A stretch of 64,000 bases of DNA. Source: Robbsia sp. KACC 23696 (lineage in GTDB: Bacteria; Pseudomonadota; Gammaproteobacteria; Burkholderiales; Burkholderiaceae). The translations under genes and the position numbers were made by a program. The notes under the pieces were generated by a model. That model was not told the DNA's origin and did not search any database. It saw only the letters and a list, made by a program, of their open reading frames with translations. Below, piece by piece: positions 26,372 to 35,822 of the stretch (its first letter is position 1; every line of letters begins with the position of its first letter). Where the stretch lies: the NCBI RefSeq assembly GCF_039852015.1, contig NZ_CP156626.1, positions 2,576,249-2,640,248 on the forward strand. Direction: 5' to 3'.

Positions 26372-26642
26372 GAGAACCTACTCCAACTCTTTGGCATGAG
26401 ATCAGGTGTCCGGCTTCCGCCGTCCTTGCTTGACCCGATCTCACTTGTTTTCGCGATACCGCGCGATGCGCACTGCACGCACCCTCGCCGTACCGCCCCC
26501 GGCAACCTGACTGCGTCGACGGAGCCCTGCACGTCACCTGCACGCCGGTGCTTCACGAATAGGCGGCGCTCCAGAAAAAATCCAGCACGCCGACCCTTCA
26601 CGTCACACCCGTTCAACCGCGTCCAGGTAACGCTTACTGCTT
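26372..26642 (-). other. infC-rpmI spacer, possible L20 control leader
   Basis: 271 bases without a credible gene (an 85-residue frame here is out of phase in codon use). In other bacteria the rpmI-rplT leader binds L20. A T6 run on the minus strand (about 26575-26580) follows a weak stem. I cannot confirm a terminator or an L20 site. Confidence 0.3.
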
Positions 26643-27164
26643 TTACTTCTTTCGCTTGGCGCCGATCACCATGACCATCTGGCGACCTTCCATCTTCGGC
26701 ATCTGCTCGACCTGACCGACTTCTTCCAGATCCGTGCGCAGGCGCTCGAGCATGCGCATGCCAATTTCCTGGTGCGCCATTTCGCGACCGCGGAAACGCA
26801 GCGTGATCTTCGCCTTGTCACCTTCCTCGAGGAAGCGCGTCAAGTTACGCAACTTGACGTGGTAGTCGCCGTCATCGGTACCCGGACGGAACTTGACTTC
26901 CTTGACTTCGACGATCTTCTGCTTGAGCTTCGCCTCGTGTGCCTTCTTCGACTCTTGGTATTTGAACTTACCGTAGTCCATCAGGCGGCACACCGGCGGT
27001 GCGGCGTTCGGCGCGATTTCCACCAGGTCGACATCGGCTTCGCTGGCGAGCCGTATCGCTTCTGCCAGTTTCACGATGCCCAGCGGCTCGTTCTCGACGC
27101 CATTCAGACGCACTTCAGGTGCGAAGATTTCACCGTTCAGACGATGAGACTTTTCCGTAGCGAT
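26643..27164 (-). CDS. infC: Translation initiation factor IF-3, AUC start codon
   Basis: IF-3 binds the 30S subunit and rejects non-canonical initiation. The 173 residues contain both domains: the N-terminal [21 protein letters not shown] and the C-terminal [20 protein letters not shown]. No ATG, GTG or TTG fits the full N-terminus. In frame, a TAG stop lies four codons upstream of ATC at 27164 (ATC GCT ACG GAA AAG), and AGGGGA lies nine bases before that ATC. AUU/AUC starts of infC are established and allow IF-3 to repress itself. A GTG at 27113 would drop conserved residues. Its neighbour upstream is thrS (49 bases). Confidence 0.95.
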   Translation of the reverse strand: MATEKSHRLNGEIFAPEVRLNGVENEPLGIVKLAEAIRLASEADVDLVEIAPNAAPPVCRLMDYGKFKYQESKKAHEAKLKQKIVEVKEVKFRPGTDDGDYHVKLRNLTRFLEEGDKAKITLRFRGREMAHQEIGMRMLERLRTDLEEVGQVEQMPKMEGRQMVMVIGAKRKK

Positions 27165-27213
27165 GTTAGGTTTCCCCTATGATCGTTAAAATGCGATGCG
27201 GTGGTGCGCAGGC

Positions 27214-29121
27214 TTATTGGTAGGTCCGGATTTCTTCCAGAAGCCGGGCCGAAAAAGCGTCCACAGCCATGGTGCCCAGATCTACATTGCCCCGCGCACG
27301 CACCGCGACGGTTTGCGATTCGCGTTCCTTTCCGCCTACGACGAGCAGATAAGGAATCTTCTGCATAGTATGCTCGCGTATTTTATAGCTTATCTTTTCA
27401 TTGCGCAAATCAAGCTCCGCCCTAACCCCTTGTTTTTGCAACGTTTGGGCAACAGCTTGCGCATAATCAGCCTGATCGCTAGTGATATTCATCACGACGA
27501 CCTGTACCGGCGCCATCCAGGCGGGCATCGCGCCGGCGTGGTTTTCGATCAACATGCCGAGGAAACGCTCGAATGAACCGATGATCGCCCGGTGCAACAT
27601 GACCGGCCGCTTACGCGAATTATCCTCGGCCACGTACTCCGCATCCAGACGCTCCGGCAGCACAAAATCGAGCTGCAGCGTGCCGCACTGCCAGGAACGA
27701 CCGATCGCATCCTTGATGTGATATTCGATCTTCGGGCCGTAGAAGGCGCCCTCACCCGGCAATTCCTCCCACGACAGACCGCACTTGCGCAGCGCTTCGC
27801 GCAGCCCTTCCTCGGCACGATCCCACTGGGCGTCGTCGCCGGCGCGCTTCTCCGGACGCAGCGACAACTTGACCGCAACGTCCTTGAAGCCGAAATCCTT
27901 GTAGATCTGCATCGTCAATTCGTTGAAGGCGATCGCCTCCGAATTGATCTGATCTTCGGTACAGAAAATGTGTGCATCGTCCTGGACGAAACCGCGCACG
28001 CGCATCAGGCCGTGCAAGGACCCCGACGGCTCGTTCCGGTGACAGGAACCGAACTCGGCAAAACGCAGCGGCAGGTCGCGATACGAGCGCAGACCATGGT
28101 TGAACACCTGCACATGGCCCGGACAGTTCATCGGCTTGACCGCGTACTCGCGCTTCTCCGACTCCGTGACGAACATATTCTCGCGATAGTTGTCCCAGTG
28201 CCCCGAGCGCTCCCACAGCGACTTGTCCATCACCATCGGGGTCTTAATCTCGCTGTACCCCGACGCGTTCAACCGCAAGCGCATGTACTGTTCGACGGCC
28301 TGCCAAAGCGCCCAGCCCTTCGGGTGCCAGAACACCATGCCTGGCGCTTCTTCCTGCAGATGGAACAGGTCCAACTGCTTGCCGAGCTTGCGGTGATCGC
28401 GCTTTTCCGCTTCTTCGAGCATATGCAGATAGGCTTCCTGGTCTTCCTTCTTGGTCCAGGCGGTACCGTAAATCCGCTGCAGCTGCTCGTTGTTGGCGTC
28501 GCCGCGCCAATAAGCGCCGGCCACCTTCATCAGCTTGAACACCTTCAACTTGCCGGTGCTCGGCACGTGCGGGCCACGACACAGATCCGTGAAGCCGCCA
28601 TGCGAATAGAGTTTGATTTCCTCGTTGCCCGGGATTGCCGCGATCAGTTCGGCCTTGTACTTTTCACCGATGCCGGCGAAATAGGCAACCGCCTCGTCAC
28701 GCGACACGACGCGACGCGACACCGGCTCGTCACGCTTGGCCAGTTCCTGCATGCGCTTCTCGATCTTTTCCAGATCTTCCGGCGTGAACGGCCGCGAATA
28801 GGCGAAGTCGTAGTAGAAGCCGTTATCGATGACCGGGCCGATCGTGACCTGCGCCTCGGGATACAGATCCTTGACCGCATAGGCCAGCAAGTGCGCGGCA
28901 GAGTGGCGCACGATATCGAGGCCTTCCGGGTCCTTGTCGGTGATGATCGCCAACGCGACGTCGCGATCGATCAGGGCGGAGGTATCCACCTCCTGGCCAT
29001 CGATCTTGCCGCCCAACGCGGCCTTGGCCAAGCCAGGACCGATCGACGCCGCGACTTCCGCCACGGTCACCGGTTGCGCATACTCGCGCACGGAACCATC
29101 AGGCAAGCGTACCGAAATCAT
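27214..29121 (-). CDS. thrS: Threonyl-tRNA synthetase
   Basis: The 635-residue enzyme charges tRNA-Thr and edits mischarged serine. Domain order: TGS (1-60), editing/SAD domain with [16 protein letters not shown] (73-88) and [14 protein letters not shown] CRGPH motif, the class II core with zinc ligands ([10 protein letters not shown], plus the His in motif regions), motif 2 [21 protein letters not shown], and the C-terminal anticodon-binding domain ([21 protein letters not shown]). GGGAGAG precedes ATG 29121. It is the first gene of the thrS-infC-rpmI-rplT operon. Threonyl-tRNA synthetase autocontrol is known elsewhere but not visible here. Confidence 0.97.
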   Translation of the reverse strand: MISVRLPDGSVREYAQPVTVAEVAASIGPGLAKAALGGKIDGQEVDTSALIDRDVALAIITDKDPEGLDIVRHSAAHLLAYAVKDLYPEAQVTIGPVIDNGFYYDFAYSRPFTPEDLEKIEKRMQELAKRDEPVSRRVVSRDEAVAYFAGIGEKYKAELIAAIPGNEEIKLYSHGGFTDLCRGPHVPSTGKLKVFKLMKVAGAYWRGDANNEQLQRIYGTAWTKKEDQEAYLHMLEEAEKRDHRKLGKQLDLFHLQEEAPGMVFWHPKGWALWQAVEQYMRLRLNASGYSEIKTPMVMDKSLWERSGHWDNYRENMFVTESEKREYAVKPMNCPGHVQVFNHGLRSYRDLPLRFAEFGSCHRNEPSGSLHGLMRVRGFVQDDAHIFCTEDQINSEAIAFNELTMQIYKDFGFKDVAVKLSLRPEKRAGDDAQWDRAEEGLREALRKCGLSWEELPGEGAFYGPKIEYHIKDAIGRSWQCGTLQLDFVLPERLDAEYVAEDNSRKRPVMLHRAIIGSFERFLGMLIENHAGAMPAWMAPVQVVVMNITSDQADYAQAVAQTLQKQGVRAELDLRNEKISYKIREHTMQKIPYLLVVGGKERESQTVAVRARGNVDLGTMAVDAFSARLLEEIRTYQ

Positions 29122-29458
29122 GCTGCTCTCCCATCCCGCCCTTCGGCGCGGATCAATTGATTCATACTGCGCAGCCGCCGATGCCTTCCGCGCGACGCCC
29201 GTCAGACGTCACTGCAAAACCCATCGGCAAAACGCCAATTTCAACAGGCAAAAAAAAAGCGGCCCCTGATGGGGCCGCATTTCATTTTCGCGATATCGAT
29301 AAACGAACTGAACCGGTCCCTATCAGGATTCCTGAGTCGTACCGGTCAGCGTTCGCAGGAACATCCTATTTCCTCGTCACCTTCGTCTATCGGGCACCGC
29401 ATCCGGACTGTACCGCTTCGACATCAATCCGGACTTACATCACTTACTGCGAATTCGT
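29122..29458 (-). other. Region between tRNA-Val and thrS
   Basis: This holds the tRNA-Val terminator (29250-29278) and the presumed thrS promoter and leader (29122-29249). No further gene is supported. A promoter could not be picked with confidence. Confidence 0.5.
29250..29278 (-). terminator. Intrinsic terminator of the tRNA-Val transcript
   Basis: Minus strand: GCGGCCCC-ATCA-GGGGCCGC (29259-29278), followed by nine T residues. It isolates tRNA-Val from thrS. Confidence 0.93.
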
Positions 29459-29535
29459 TGGTAGGCTCGATTGGATTCGAACCAACGACCCCCACCATGT
29501 CAAGGTGGTGCTCTAACCAACTGAGCTACGAGCCT
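29459..29535 (-). tRNA. tRNA-Val (anticodon GAC)
   Basis: A 77-base minus-strand gene with encoded CCA. The acceptor stem is AGGCTCG/CGAGCCT. The anticodon stem CCACC/GGTGG encloses loop TTGACAT, giving GAC. D-arm AGCTCAGTTGGTTAGAGC and T-arm GGTTCGAATCC are intact. Confidence 0.97.
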
Positions 29536-29631
29536 AAAGAAGCAATATTGTAGAGCATCTGTAGAAAGTTGCAAGGATTATTTTCACACCCCCTGCTGAT
29601 CACCTGCCACCTGCTCCACCGCGCCTTTGCT

Positions 29632-31938
29632 TCACAACCGACGCGAGGCCCGAATCATACCCGAAATTTCAGATAATACAAGTAGTGCGCGACGACATTG
29701 TTCGGCACTTCGCACTTCGACGGTGAAATGCATATACGCGTGGTGCCGTTTCGAGACCGTATTGACGCCGACGACGTTGATTTTCTCGCGTGCGAAGATG
29801 TCCGAGATGTCCCGCAGCAGGCCCTGGCGATCGGTGGCCTCGATCATCAGATCGACCGGATAGACGGTATCGCCACGGCCGCCGATCGCTTCGTCGGACC
29901 ACGCGGTCTCCAGCACCCGCTCGGGCGCTTCCGTCGCCATGCGCGCAAACGTCGGGCAATCGGTACGGTGGATCGATACGCCCTTCCCCCGCGTCACGAA
30001 GCCCGCGATGCCGTCGGGCGGCGCCGGGCGGCAGCACCGCGCGAGTTGCGTCATCAACGCGCCGACGCCGACCACCAATACCCCGCTGGACGCGCCGCTG
30101 GCCACGCTGCGCCCGCTGCTGGACTTCGCGACGATCTCCGGCTGCTCGTCCACCGGCGGCGGCCCGTCGTGCAGCGCCTGCTCGACCTGGCGCAGACTGA
30201 ACTCTTCCTTGCCGACGACGACGAACAGCGCTTCCGGCGACTTGAAGCCGAGCTTGCTCGCCAGATCGTCCAGGCTCACCGACGTCTTGCCTTCGCGCTG
30301 CAGCGTCTTTTCCACCATCGCGCGGCCGGTCGCGACGCTCTCCTGCAAGTCCAGCGCATTGAACCAGTTGCGCACCTTTTGCCGCGCGCGCGGGCTCTGC
30401 AGATAGCCGAGGTTCACATTCAGCCAGTCGCGCGACGGGCCGCCCTGCTTGACGGCGATGATCTCGACGGTCTGACCATTGCGCAGCGGCGTGTTCAACG
30501 GCACCATCGCGCCATCGACGCGCGCACCCCGGCAACGGTGCCCGAGATCGGAGTGCAGGTGATAGGCGAAGTCGACCGCCGTCGCCCCTTGCGGCAAGGC
30601 GATCACGCGCGCCTGCGGCGTCAGCACATAGATATGGTCGTCGACCGGCGTCTGCTTGATCTGCTCCCACGCCCGCGAGGCGCTTTCCGGCCGGTCGAGG
30701 CGCGCGGCGTTGCCGTCCGATCCTTCGTCCTGCCCCTCGCCGCGGTCGCCGGCGATATCGTCCTTCCAGGCCAGCAATTGGCGCAGCCAGGCGATCTTCT
30801 CGTCGTAGCGCTCGTCCGCCGCGAACTGCCCGGCGTACCCGCGCGTTCCCGCTTCCTTGTAGCGCCAATGCGCTGCCACGCCGTACTCGGCGAACTCGTG
30901 CATTTCGCGGGTGCGGATCTGCACCTCGAAGGCACGACCGTCGTCACCGATCACCACCGTGTGCAGCGACTTATAGCCGTTCGGCTTGGGCCGCGAGATG
31001 TAGTCGTCGAATTCCTTCGGAATCGGCTGCCACATATTGTGGACGATCCCGAGCACGGCATAGCAATCCTTCACGTCACGGACGATGACGCGGAAGGCAC
31101 GCACGTCGTACAGCTCCGAGAAGTCCAGATCCTTGCCGCGCATCTTGCGCCAGATGCTGTAGATATGCTTTGGACGGCCACTGACTTCCGCGACGATGTC
31201 GGACTGCGCGAGTTCCGCGCGCAGCTGTTCGATCGCGGCGGTGACATACGCTTCGCGCTCGATACGCTTCTCGTCGAGCAAACGCGCGATGCGCTTATAG
31301 GTGTCCGGATCCTCGAAGCGGAACGCCAGGTCTTCCAGCTCCCACTTCACCTGCCAGATGCCGAGACGATTTGCCAGCGGCGCATAGATTTCCAGCGTCT
31401 CGCGAGCGAGATCCGGCGTTGGCGCCGTCTTCGAGGCCGCGTGGTGGCGCAGCGTCTGGAGCCGCGAGGCGAATCGGATCAATACGACGCGGATGTCTTG
31501 CGCGAACGCCAGCAATAACTTGCGCAACGACTCCACGTGAGCGCGCCGCGCCGCCTCGGCGTCGCGGTCCAGGCTCTTGCCCTTCTCGGCCGCCCGCACG
31601 CCGACGACGCCGAGTTGGGACAGTTTTCGCACATCGGCAATCAGGCGCAGCACCTCGGCGGCCATCGGCTCGCCGAGCAAGGCCGTGATGCTGTCGGTCC
31701 GATCGGCGATCGGATACAGCACGGCGGCCAGCAACGACGGCAGGTCCGCGTCGAGCGAGGCCAGGATACGGGACGTGCCGGCAGCGTGATCGACAACCGA
31801 TTCGCCCGACTTCATCGTCGCATCCGACGCCACATCGCGGACGAGCGACCGCGCCGCCTCCAACAGGGGCGAAGCCTCGGGCGGAGTGCCCAGCGCCGGG
31901 AGAGACGATGCGTTGTGTGCTGTATCCATGAAATTCAT
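29632..31938 (-). CDS. relA: GTP pyrophosphokinase RelA ((p)ppGpp synthetase I)
   Basis: The 768 residues have the long RSH layout: N-terminal pseudo-hydrolase, synthetase with RPKHIYSIWRKM, DLDFSELYDVRAFRVIV and PKPNGYKSLHTVV, then TGS, helical, zinc-finger/CC and C-terminal ACT domains. The hydrolase metal motif HDxxED is replaced (YPIADRTDS), as in RelA rather than SpoT, so it is probably synthetase-only. It would bind stalled ribosomes and produce ppGpp during amino-acid starvation. I use ATG 31938 (MNFMDTAHN). A longer frame overlaps ridA, and the true start among the nearby ATGs is uncertain. It follows a RidA gene by 32 bases. Confidence 0.93.
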   Translation of the reverse strand: MNFMDTAHNASSLPALGTPPEASPLLEAARSLVRDVASDATMKSGESVVDHAAGTSRILASLDADLPSLLAAVLYPIADRTDSITALLGEPMAAEVLRLIADVRKLSQLGVVGVRAAEKGKSLDRDAEAARRAHVESLRKLLLAFAQDIRVVLIRFASRLQTLRHHAASKTAPTPDLARETLEIYAPLANRLGIWQVKWELEDLAFRFEDPDTYKRIARLLDEKRIEREAYVTAAIEQLRAELAQSDIVAEVSGRPKHIYSIWRKMRGKDLDFSELYDVRAFRVIVRDVKDCYAVLGIVHNMWQPIPKEFDDYISRPKPNGYKSLHTVVIGDDGRAFEVQIRTREMHEFAEYGVAAHWRYKEAGTRGYAGQFAADERYDEKIAWLRQLLAWKDDIAGDRGEGQDEGSDGNAARLDRPESASRAWEQIKQTPVDDHIYVLTPQARVIALPQGATAVDFAYHLHSDLGHRCRGARVDGAMVPLNTPLRNGQTVEIIAVKQGGPSRDWLNVNLGYLQSPRARQKVRNWFNALDLQESVATGRAMVEKTLQREGKTSVSLDDLASKLGFKSPEALFVVVGKEEFSLRQVEQALHDGPPPVDEQPEIVAKSSSGRSVASGASSGVLVVGVGALMTQLARCCRPAPPDGIAGFVTRGKGVSIHRTDCPTFARMATEAPERVLETAWSDEAIGGRGDTVYPVDLMIEATDRQGLLRDISDIFAREKINVVGVNTVSKRHHAYMHFTVEVRSAEQCRRALLVLSEISGMIRASRRL

Positions 31939-31970
31939 CAAGACCGATGACCTGCCAAGCCTACTCTCGG

Positions 31971-32324
31971 TCAGTCCTTCTGTGCGGCAACCACGACGAT
32001 TTCGACCAGGCAGGCGGGATTCGCCAGCTTGGCTTCCACCGTTGCGCGCGGCGGCGTGTGACCGGCCTCGACCCACTCGTCCCAGGCACGGTTCATTTCC
32101 GGGAAATAGGTCAAGTCGGCGATATAAATCTGCACCGACAGCAGATGGGCCTTGTCGCTGTTCGCTTCACCCAGCAGGCGATCGATATGCCCGAGGACCT
32201 CGACGGTCTGCGCATAAGCATCGGCGGTCGTGTCTTCGGCGATCTGGCCCGCCAGATAGACGGTACGGTTGAAAATCGCGGTCTCGGAGAGACGCGCGCC
32301 GACGTGATGACGAACGATCGACAT
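31971..32324 (-). CDS. RidA family protein, second paralogue
   Basis: 117 residues of the Rid superfamily, including YLAGQIAEDTTADAYAQT, VLGHIDRLLGEANSD and the conserved Arg in PPRATVEAKLANPACLVEI. I start at ATG 32324 (MSIVRHHVGARLSETAIF) because the upstream in-frame part lacks family similarity. It ends 32 bases before relA and is probably cotranscribed with it. The protein may protect PLP-dependent enzymes from reactive enamines. A functional link to stringent response is only a matter of neighbourhood. It differs clearly from the Rid protein at 9561. Confidence 0.85.
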   Translation of the reverse strand: MSIVRHHVGARLSETAIFNRTVYLAGQIAEDTTADAYAQTVEVLGHIDRLLGEANSDKAHLLSVQIYIADLTYFPEMNRAWDEWVEAGHTPPRATVEAKLANPACLVEIVVVAAQKD

Positions 32325-32394
32325 GCAATGGATCCCTGAAAAGGTGGAAATGGCGAACTCACTCGCCATTTTAAGCGACGCAGCCGCTATTCCG

Positions 32395-33363
32395 TCAGGA
32401 CGCGTGCAAAAACTGCGTAAGCAGACCGGTCTGCGCCGGATCGACAAACGTCGGCGCGTGTCCGACACCGGGGACGGTCACGCTGGAAAACCGCGGACCG
32501 CAGGCGAGCATGCGAGCCAGCGTCTGCGCGGAAAACAGATCGGACTCGGCGCCTCGCACGATCAGCGTGGGACAGCGGATCGATTCGAACGCGTGCCACA
32601 TCCCGGCCTCGGCCGCCTCGAGCATCGCCGCATCCAAGGTGGCCGCCATTTTGAACGCATCGGCAATGCCCGGATCGGCACGGATCGCATAGCCGGCAAT
32701 GCCGCCATCGGCGCCATAGACCCTTTTCAGCAACGGCGCATTCAAGGCGCGCCATTGCTCGGGCGTATGCGGACCGAAGCCGGTACTGTGCGCCACCAGA
32801 TAATCGACGCCCTCCTGCGCGGTCGCAAACATCGGCATCGCCGGCGTCTGCCGCGGCGCACCCGAAGCGGCCTCGGACGGCGCCGCCGCGGTGACATTGC
32901 GCGTCGCCACCTCGTCCAGATAGGCGCGCAGGCGAAGCAGCGACGAAGGCTCGATATGCGGACCGACATCGTTGATCACCATGCGCGCGATCGGCGTGAT
33001 CGGCATGGCCGCCAGCAGCATGCCGATCAGGCCGCCCATCGACGTGCCCACGTAAGCAAGGCGCGTCAGATGCAGTTGCGTGAACAGTGCCAGCATATCG
33101 CCGACGTATTGCGGCAGGATATAACCGGCCGGGTCGCGCAACCAGTCAGACTTTCCCCGCCCCACGACATCGGGACAGATAACCCGGTGCGTCTGTGCCA
33201 TCCGCGACGCCAGCACGTCGAAATCGCGGCCGGTCCGACTCAAGCCATGCACGCAGACGAGCACGCGTGGATTGTCCGGATCGCCCCACTCGACATAGGC
33301 CATGCGATGCGTGCCGGACGGGCTGGCACAGACGATCGTGCCATGGCGGGGAGCCGGGCTCAT
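32395..33363 (-). CDS. Alpha/beta-fold hydrolase
   Basis: 322 residues with the alpha/beta hydrolase pattern. The oxyanion region is [18 protein letters not shown]. The nucleophile elbow is [12 protein letters not shown] (GxSxG with Ser in TSMGG). An acid lies in the region [13 protein letters not shown], and the catalytic histidine is in [10 protein letters not shown]. The start codon ATG 33363 overlaps the scoB stop (ATGA), so translation is coupled to the CoA-transferase genes. Substrates of such hydrolases include esters, lactones and acyl-CoA derivatives. In this operon a role in acetoacetate or 3-oxoacid metabolism is possible, but nothing in the sequence fixes it. Confidence 0.88.
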   Translation of the reverse strand: MSPAPRHGTIVCASPSGTHRMAYVEWGDPDNPRVLVCVHGLSRTGRDFDVLASRMAQTHRVICPDVVGRGKSDWLRDPAGYILPQYVGDMLALFTQLHLTRLAYVGTSMGGLIGMLLAAMPITPIARMVINDVGPHIEPSSLLRLRAYLDEVATRNVTAAAPSEAASGAPRQTPAMPMFATAQEGVDYLVAHSTGFGPHTPEQWRALNAPLLKRVYGADGGIAGYAIRADPGIADAFKMAATLDAAMLEAAEAGMWHAFESIRCPTLIVRGAESDLFSAQTLARMLACGPRFSSVTVPGVGHAPTFVDPAQTGLLTQFLHAS

Positions 33364-34040
33364 GCGTCGGCGTCGGGCGGCAGCGCCTGCGTCGTGGCGC
33401 TGACCGTCTCCGCGAAATGCACCGGCGCGCCGGTCTTTTGCCGCACGATATCGGGCGTCACGTCCGGTGCGAGTTCGACCACCTGCAAACCGTCGTCGGT
33501 CACGTCGATCACGCACAGATCGGTGATGATGCGATCGACCACGCCCAGACCGGTCAACGGCAAATTGCATTCGGGCAGGATCTTGTGCCCGTCGCCCTTT
33601 GCGACATGTTCCATCAGCACGACGACGCGGCGCACGCCCGCCACCAGATCCATCGCGCCGCCCATGCCTTTGATCATCTTGCCGGGAATCATCCAATTGG
33701 CGAGATCGCCGCGCGCGCTTACCTGCATCGCCCCGAGGATCGCCAGATCGACATGGCCGCCGCGGATCATCGCAAAGGAATCCGCCGAGGAGAAAAACGA
33801 GGAGCCGGGCAGCGTCGTCACCGTTTCCTTGCCAGCGTTGATCAGATCCGCATCGATCTGCTCGGCGGTGGGCGACGGGCCGATGCCGAGCAGGCCGTTC
33901 TCGGATTGCAACCAGACCTCGACGTCGGACGGCACGTAGTTCGCCACCAGCGTCGGCAGACCGATACCGAGATTCACATAGAAGCCGTCTTCGAGTTCCT
34001 GGGCGGCACGGGCCGCCATTTGTTCACGTGTCCAAGGCAT
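33360..34040 (-). CDS. scoB: 3-oxoacid CoA-transferase subunit B
   Basis: 226 residues of the CoA-transferase beta subunit. The catalytic Glu47 lies in [11 protein letters not shown], the conserved active-site motif of family I CoA transferases. [12 protein letters not shown] and the [11 protein letters not shown] segment are also typical. With ScoA it moves CoA between succinyl-CoA and acetoacetate (or another 3-oxoacid such as 3-oxoadipate). The partner subunit is directly upstream (18 bases) and a hydrolase overlaps downstream. I prefer SCOT over 3-oxoadipate transferase because no beta-ketoadipate genes are nearby, but I cannot exclude it. Confidence 0.92.
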   Translation of the reverse strand: MPWTREQMAARAAQELEDGFYVNLGIGLPTLVANYVPSDVEVWLQSENGLLGIGPSPTAEQIDADLINAGKETVTTLPGSSFFSSADSFAMIRGGHVDLAILGAMQVSARGDLANWMIPGKMIKGMGGAMDLVAGVRRVVVLMEHVAKGDGHKILPECNLPLTGLGVVDRIITDLCVIDVTDDGLQVVELAPDVTPDIVRQKTGAPVHFAETVSATTQALPPDADA

Positions 34041-34058
34041 GCTCGCTATTCTCCAGGG

Positions 34059-34769
34059 TCAGGTGGCGCTGGCCGATGCACGGATGACGCGCTTCTCGAT
34101 GCGCTTCTCCGGATGGGCGTTGACGACGATCCGTTGCACGAAAATGCCGGGGGTATGAATGGCATCGGGGTCGAGCTGACCGACGTCGACCAACTCTTCC
34201 ACTTCGGCAATCGTGACGCGGCCCGACATCGCGCAGAGCGGATTGAAATTTCGCGCGGTGGCCCGGAAGATCAAGTTCCCGGCACGATCGCCCTTCCACG
34301 CCTTGACCAGCGCGACGTCGGCGCGCAGCGACGGTTCGAGCACGTGGTCGACGCCGTCGAAGGCACGCACCTCCTTCCCTTCGGCGACCATCGTCCCCAC
34401 GCCGGTTCGTGTGAAGAAGGCGGGGATACCGGCGCCGCCGGCCCGCAGCTTCTCGGCCAGCGTGCCCTGCGGCGTAAATTCCAGCTCCAGCTCGCCGGCG
34501 AGGAATTGCCGCTCGAACTCCTTGTTCTCGCCGACATACGACGAGATCATCTTGCGAATCTGCCGACTCTCCAGCAATAGTCCGAGGCCGAATCCGTCGA
34601 CGCCGGCGTTATTGCTGATGCAGGTCAAATCCTTGACGCCGCTGTCGCGCAGCGCGGCGATCAGCGCCTCCGGAATGCCGCACAGGCCGAAGCCCCCTAC
34701 GGCCAGCAATTGACCGCCCCGTACGACGTCGGACAGCGCCGCCGCCGCACTCGGATACACCTTGTTCAT
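34059..34769 (-). CDS. scoA: 3-oxoacid CoA-transferase subunit A
   Basis: 236 residues of the alpha subunit. The glycine-rich CoA-binding GGFGLCGIPEALI motif is near residue 25. RTGVGTMVAEGKEVRAFDG and ADVALVKAWKGDRAGNLIFRATARNFNP also match. ATG 34769 has GGAGGAGGCAG immediately upstream, which decides the start against the longer frame from 34838. It is the first gene of scoA-scoB-hydrolase. The promoter is expected in the upstream 343 bases. Confidence 0.93.
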   Translation of the reverse strand: MNKVYPSAAAALSDVVRGGQLLAVGGFGLCGIPEALIAALRDSGVKDLTCISNNAGVDGFGLGLLLESRQIRKMISSYVGENKEFERQFLAGELELEFTPQGTLAEKLRAGGAGIPAFFTRTGVGTMVAEGKEVRAFDGVDHVLEPSLRADVALVKAWKGDRAGNLIFRATARNFNPLCAMSGRVTIAEVEELVDVGQLDPDAIHTPGIFVQRIVVNAHPEKRIEKRVIRASASAT

Positions 34770-35112
34770 CTGCCTCCTCCCGCAATAGATTCGTTCGAGA
34801 TAGGCTGCCGCTGCGCCAGGGCGCGTCCCGTCCGTCACATTCGCTACGTCCGTTCCGCGCCGCGTAGGGCAACCGGATTACGTCCGACCGCCGCACACGC
34901 CGCGGCGATCCCACAGACCGAGTCGTCGTGCGCCTATTGTTTGGCGCTTCAATCTTTTGTTCAGTGCAGCATAGCAGACGCTCACCCTGGAAGAGGCGCC
35001 CAGGATGCACATTGACAAAGGTTTACAGGAAAACCCCGATGACCGCTCAGGACGGCATCGACCCGTCGTATGAAAGGGATCGCAGGGGCAGCGCCCGCCG
35101 CGTGCCGCCGAC
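34770..35112. other. Intergenic region upstream of scoA
   Basis: No gene is supported. It should hold the scoA promoter and the end of the thioesterase transcript. A plus-strand TTGACA occurs near 35013 but has no good -10 and no downstream gene. No terminator is clear. Confidence 0.4.
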
Positions 35113-35655
35113 TCAGGATGCCGCCGGCATGGGCAGGCGCGCGCGCAAGGCATCAGGCAATGCGACCGAGCGACCCGCGGCGTAGTTGGTCCACACCACC
35201 GTCGCGCCGCCTTGGGCGACGATATTTTCAGGGAGATCCGCTTGATCCTGACGCCGCACCTCGAAGCGGGTTTCCATACTGCTGCGTCCCGGTGGCCGCG
35301 CTTTCAGCGTACAGACGATATCGGCCGGATAGACCAGTTGCCGACGGTAGTTCATGAAAGCATGGACGACCGCGGGACCCTGCCCCTCCGGCCGCTGCAA
35401 GCCCATCGACTCGAGCCACAGGATGCGGACCTGGTCCATGTAGACGAAGTAGATGCTGTTGTTGACATGGCCGTAGGCATCCATATCGCCCCACCGGATC
35501 GTCAGGACGGTCTGGAAGACTTGCTGGAAGTCGCTTTCGTCGGCCGCCGCAGGACCCGAAGCGCCCGACGCCGACGCGCGCGCGGCATCGACGACGCCGC
35601 CGGCGGGGGAGGCTTTGGAAAGGAACGGCTCGGTCGGCCCGCTTGCATCGTTCAT
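35113..35655 (-). CDS. Acyl-CoA thioesterase (4HBT hot-dog fold)
   Basis: 180 residues. After a disordered Ala/Ser/Pro-rich N-terminus of about 40 residues comes a 4-hydroxybenzoyl-CoA-thioesterase-like domain with IRWGDMDAYGHVNNSIYFVYMDQVRI. Asp in RWGDMDAYGHVNN is the catalytic residue of this family. It probably hydrolyses acyl- or aryl-CoA thioesters in the cytoplasm. I use ATG 35655 because GGAGG sits five bases ahead; a GTG at 35661 is possible. It stands alone between scoA and aroC. Confidence 0.88.
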   Translation of the reverse strand: MNDASGPTEPFLSKASPAGGVVDAARASASGASGPAAADESDFQQVFQTVLTIRWGDMDAYGHVNNSIYFVYMDQVRILWLESMGLQRPEGQGPAVVHAFMNYRRQLVYPADIVCTLKARPPGRSSMETRFEVRRQDQADLPENIVAQGGATVVWTNYAAGRSVALPDALRARLPMPAAS

Positions 35656-35822
35656 CGACACCTCCGTATTGGGATGATGGCAGGAACCGCTAAAATAGCA
35701 CGGCCGTGCGCCAACCGAGATGAACGTCGCCGCGAGACGCGCCTTTCAGTCCTGGCTCGCGCGATCCGGTCGAGCTTCTCCGGCAACGCGAAGGCGGACC
35801 GTCGGCCTAACGTTCAAGACGT

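Noticed and set aside
26359..26616. 85-residue frame between infC and rpmI on the minus strand
   Set aside because: No ribosome-binding site, no recognisable family, composition typical of a shadow frame, and it overlaps the rpmI start.
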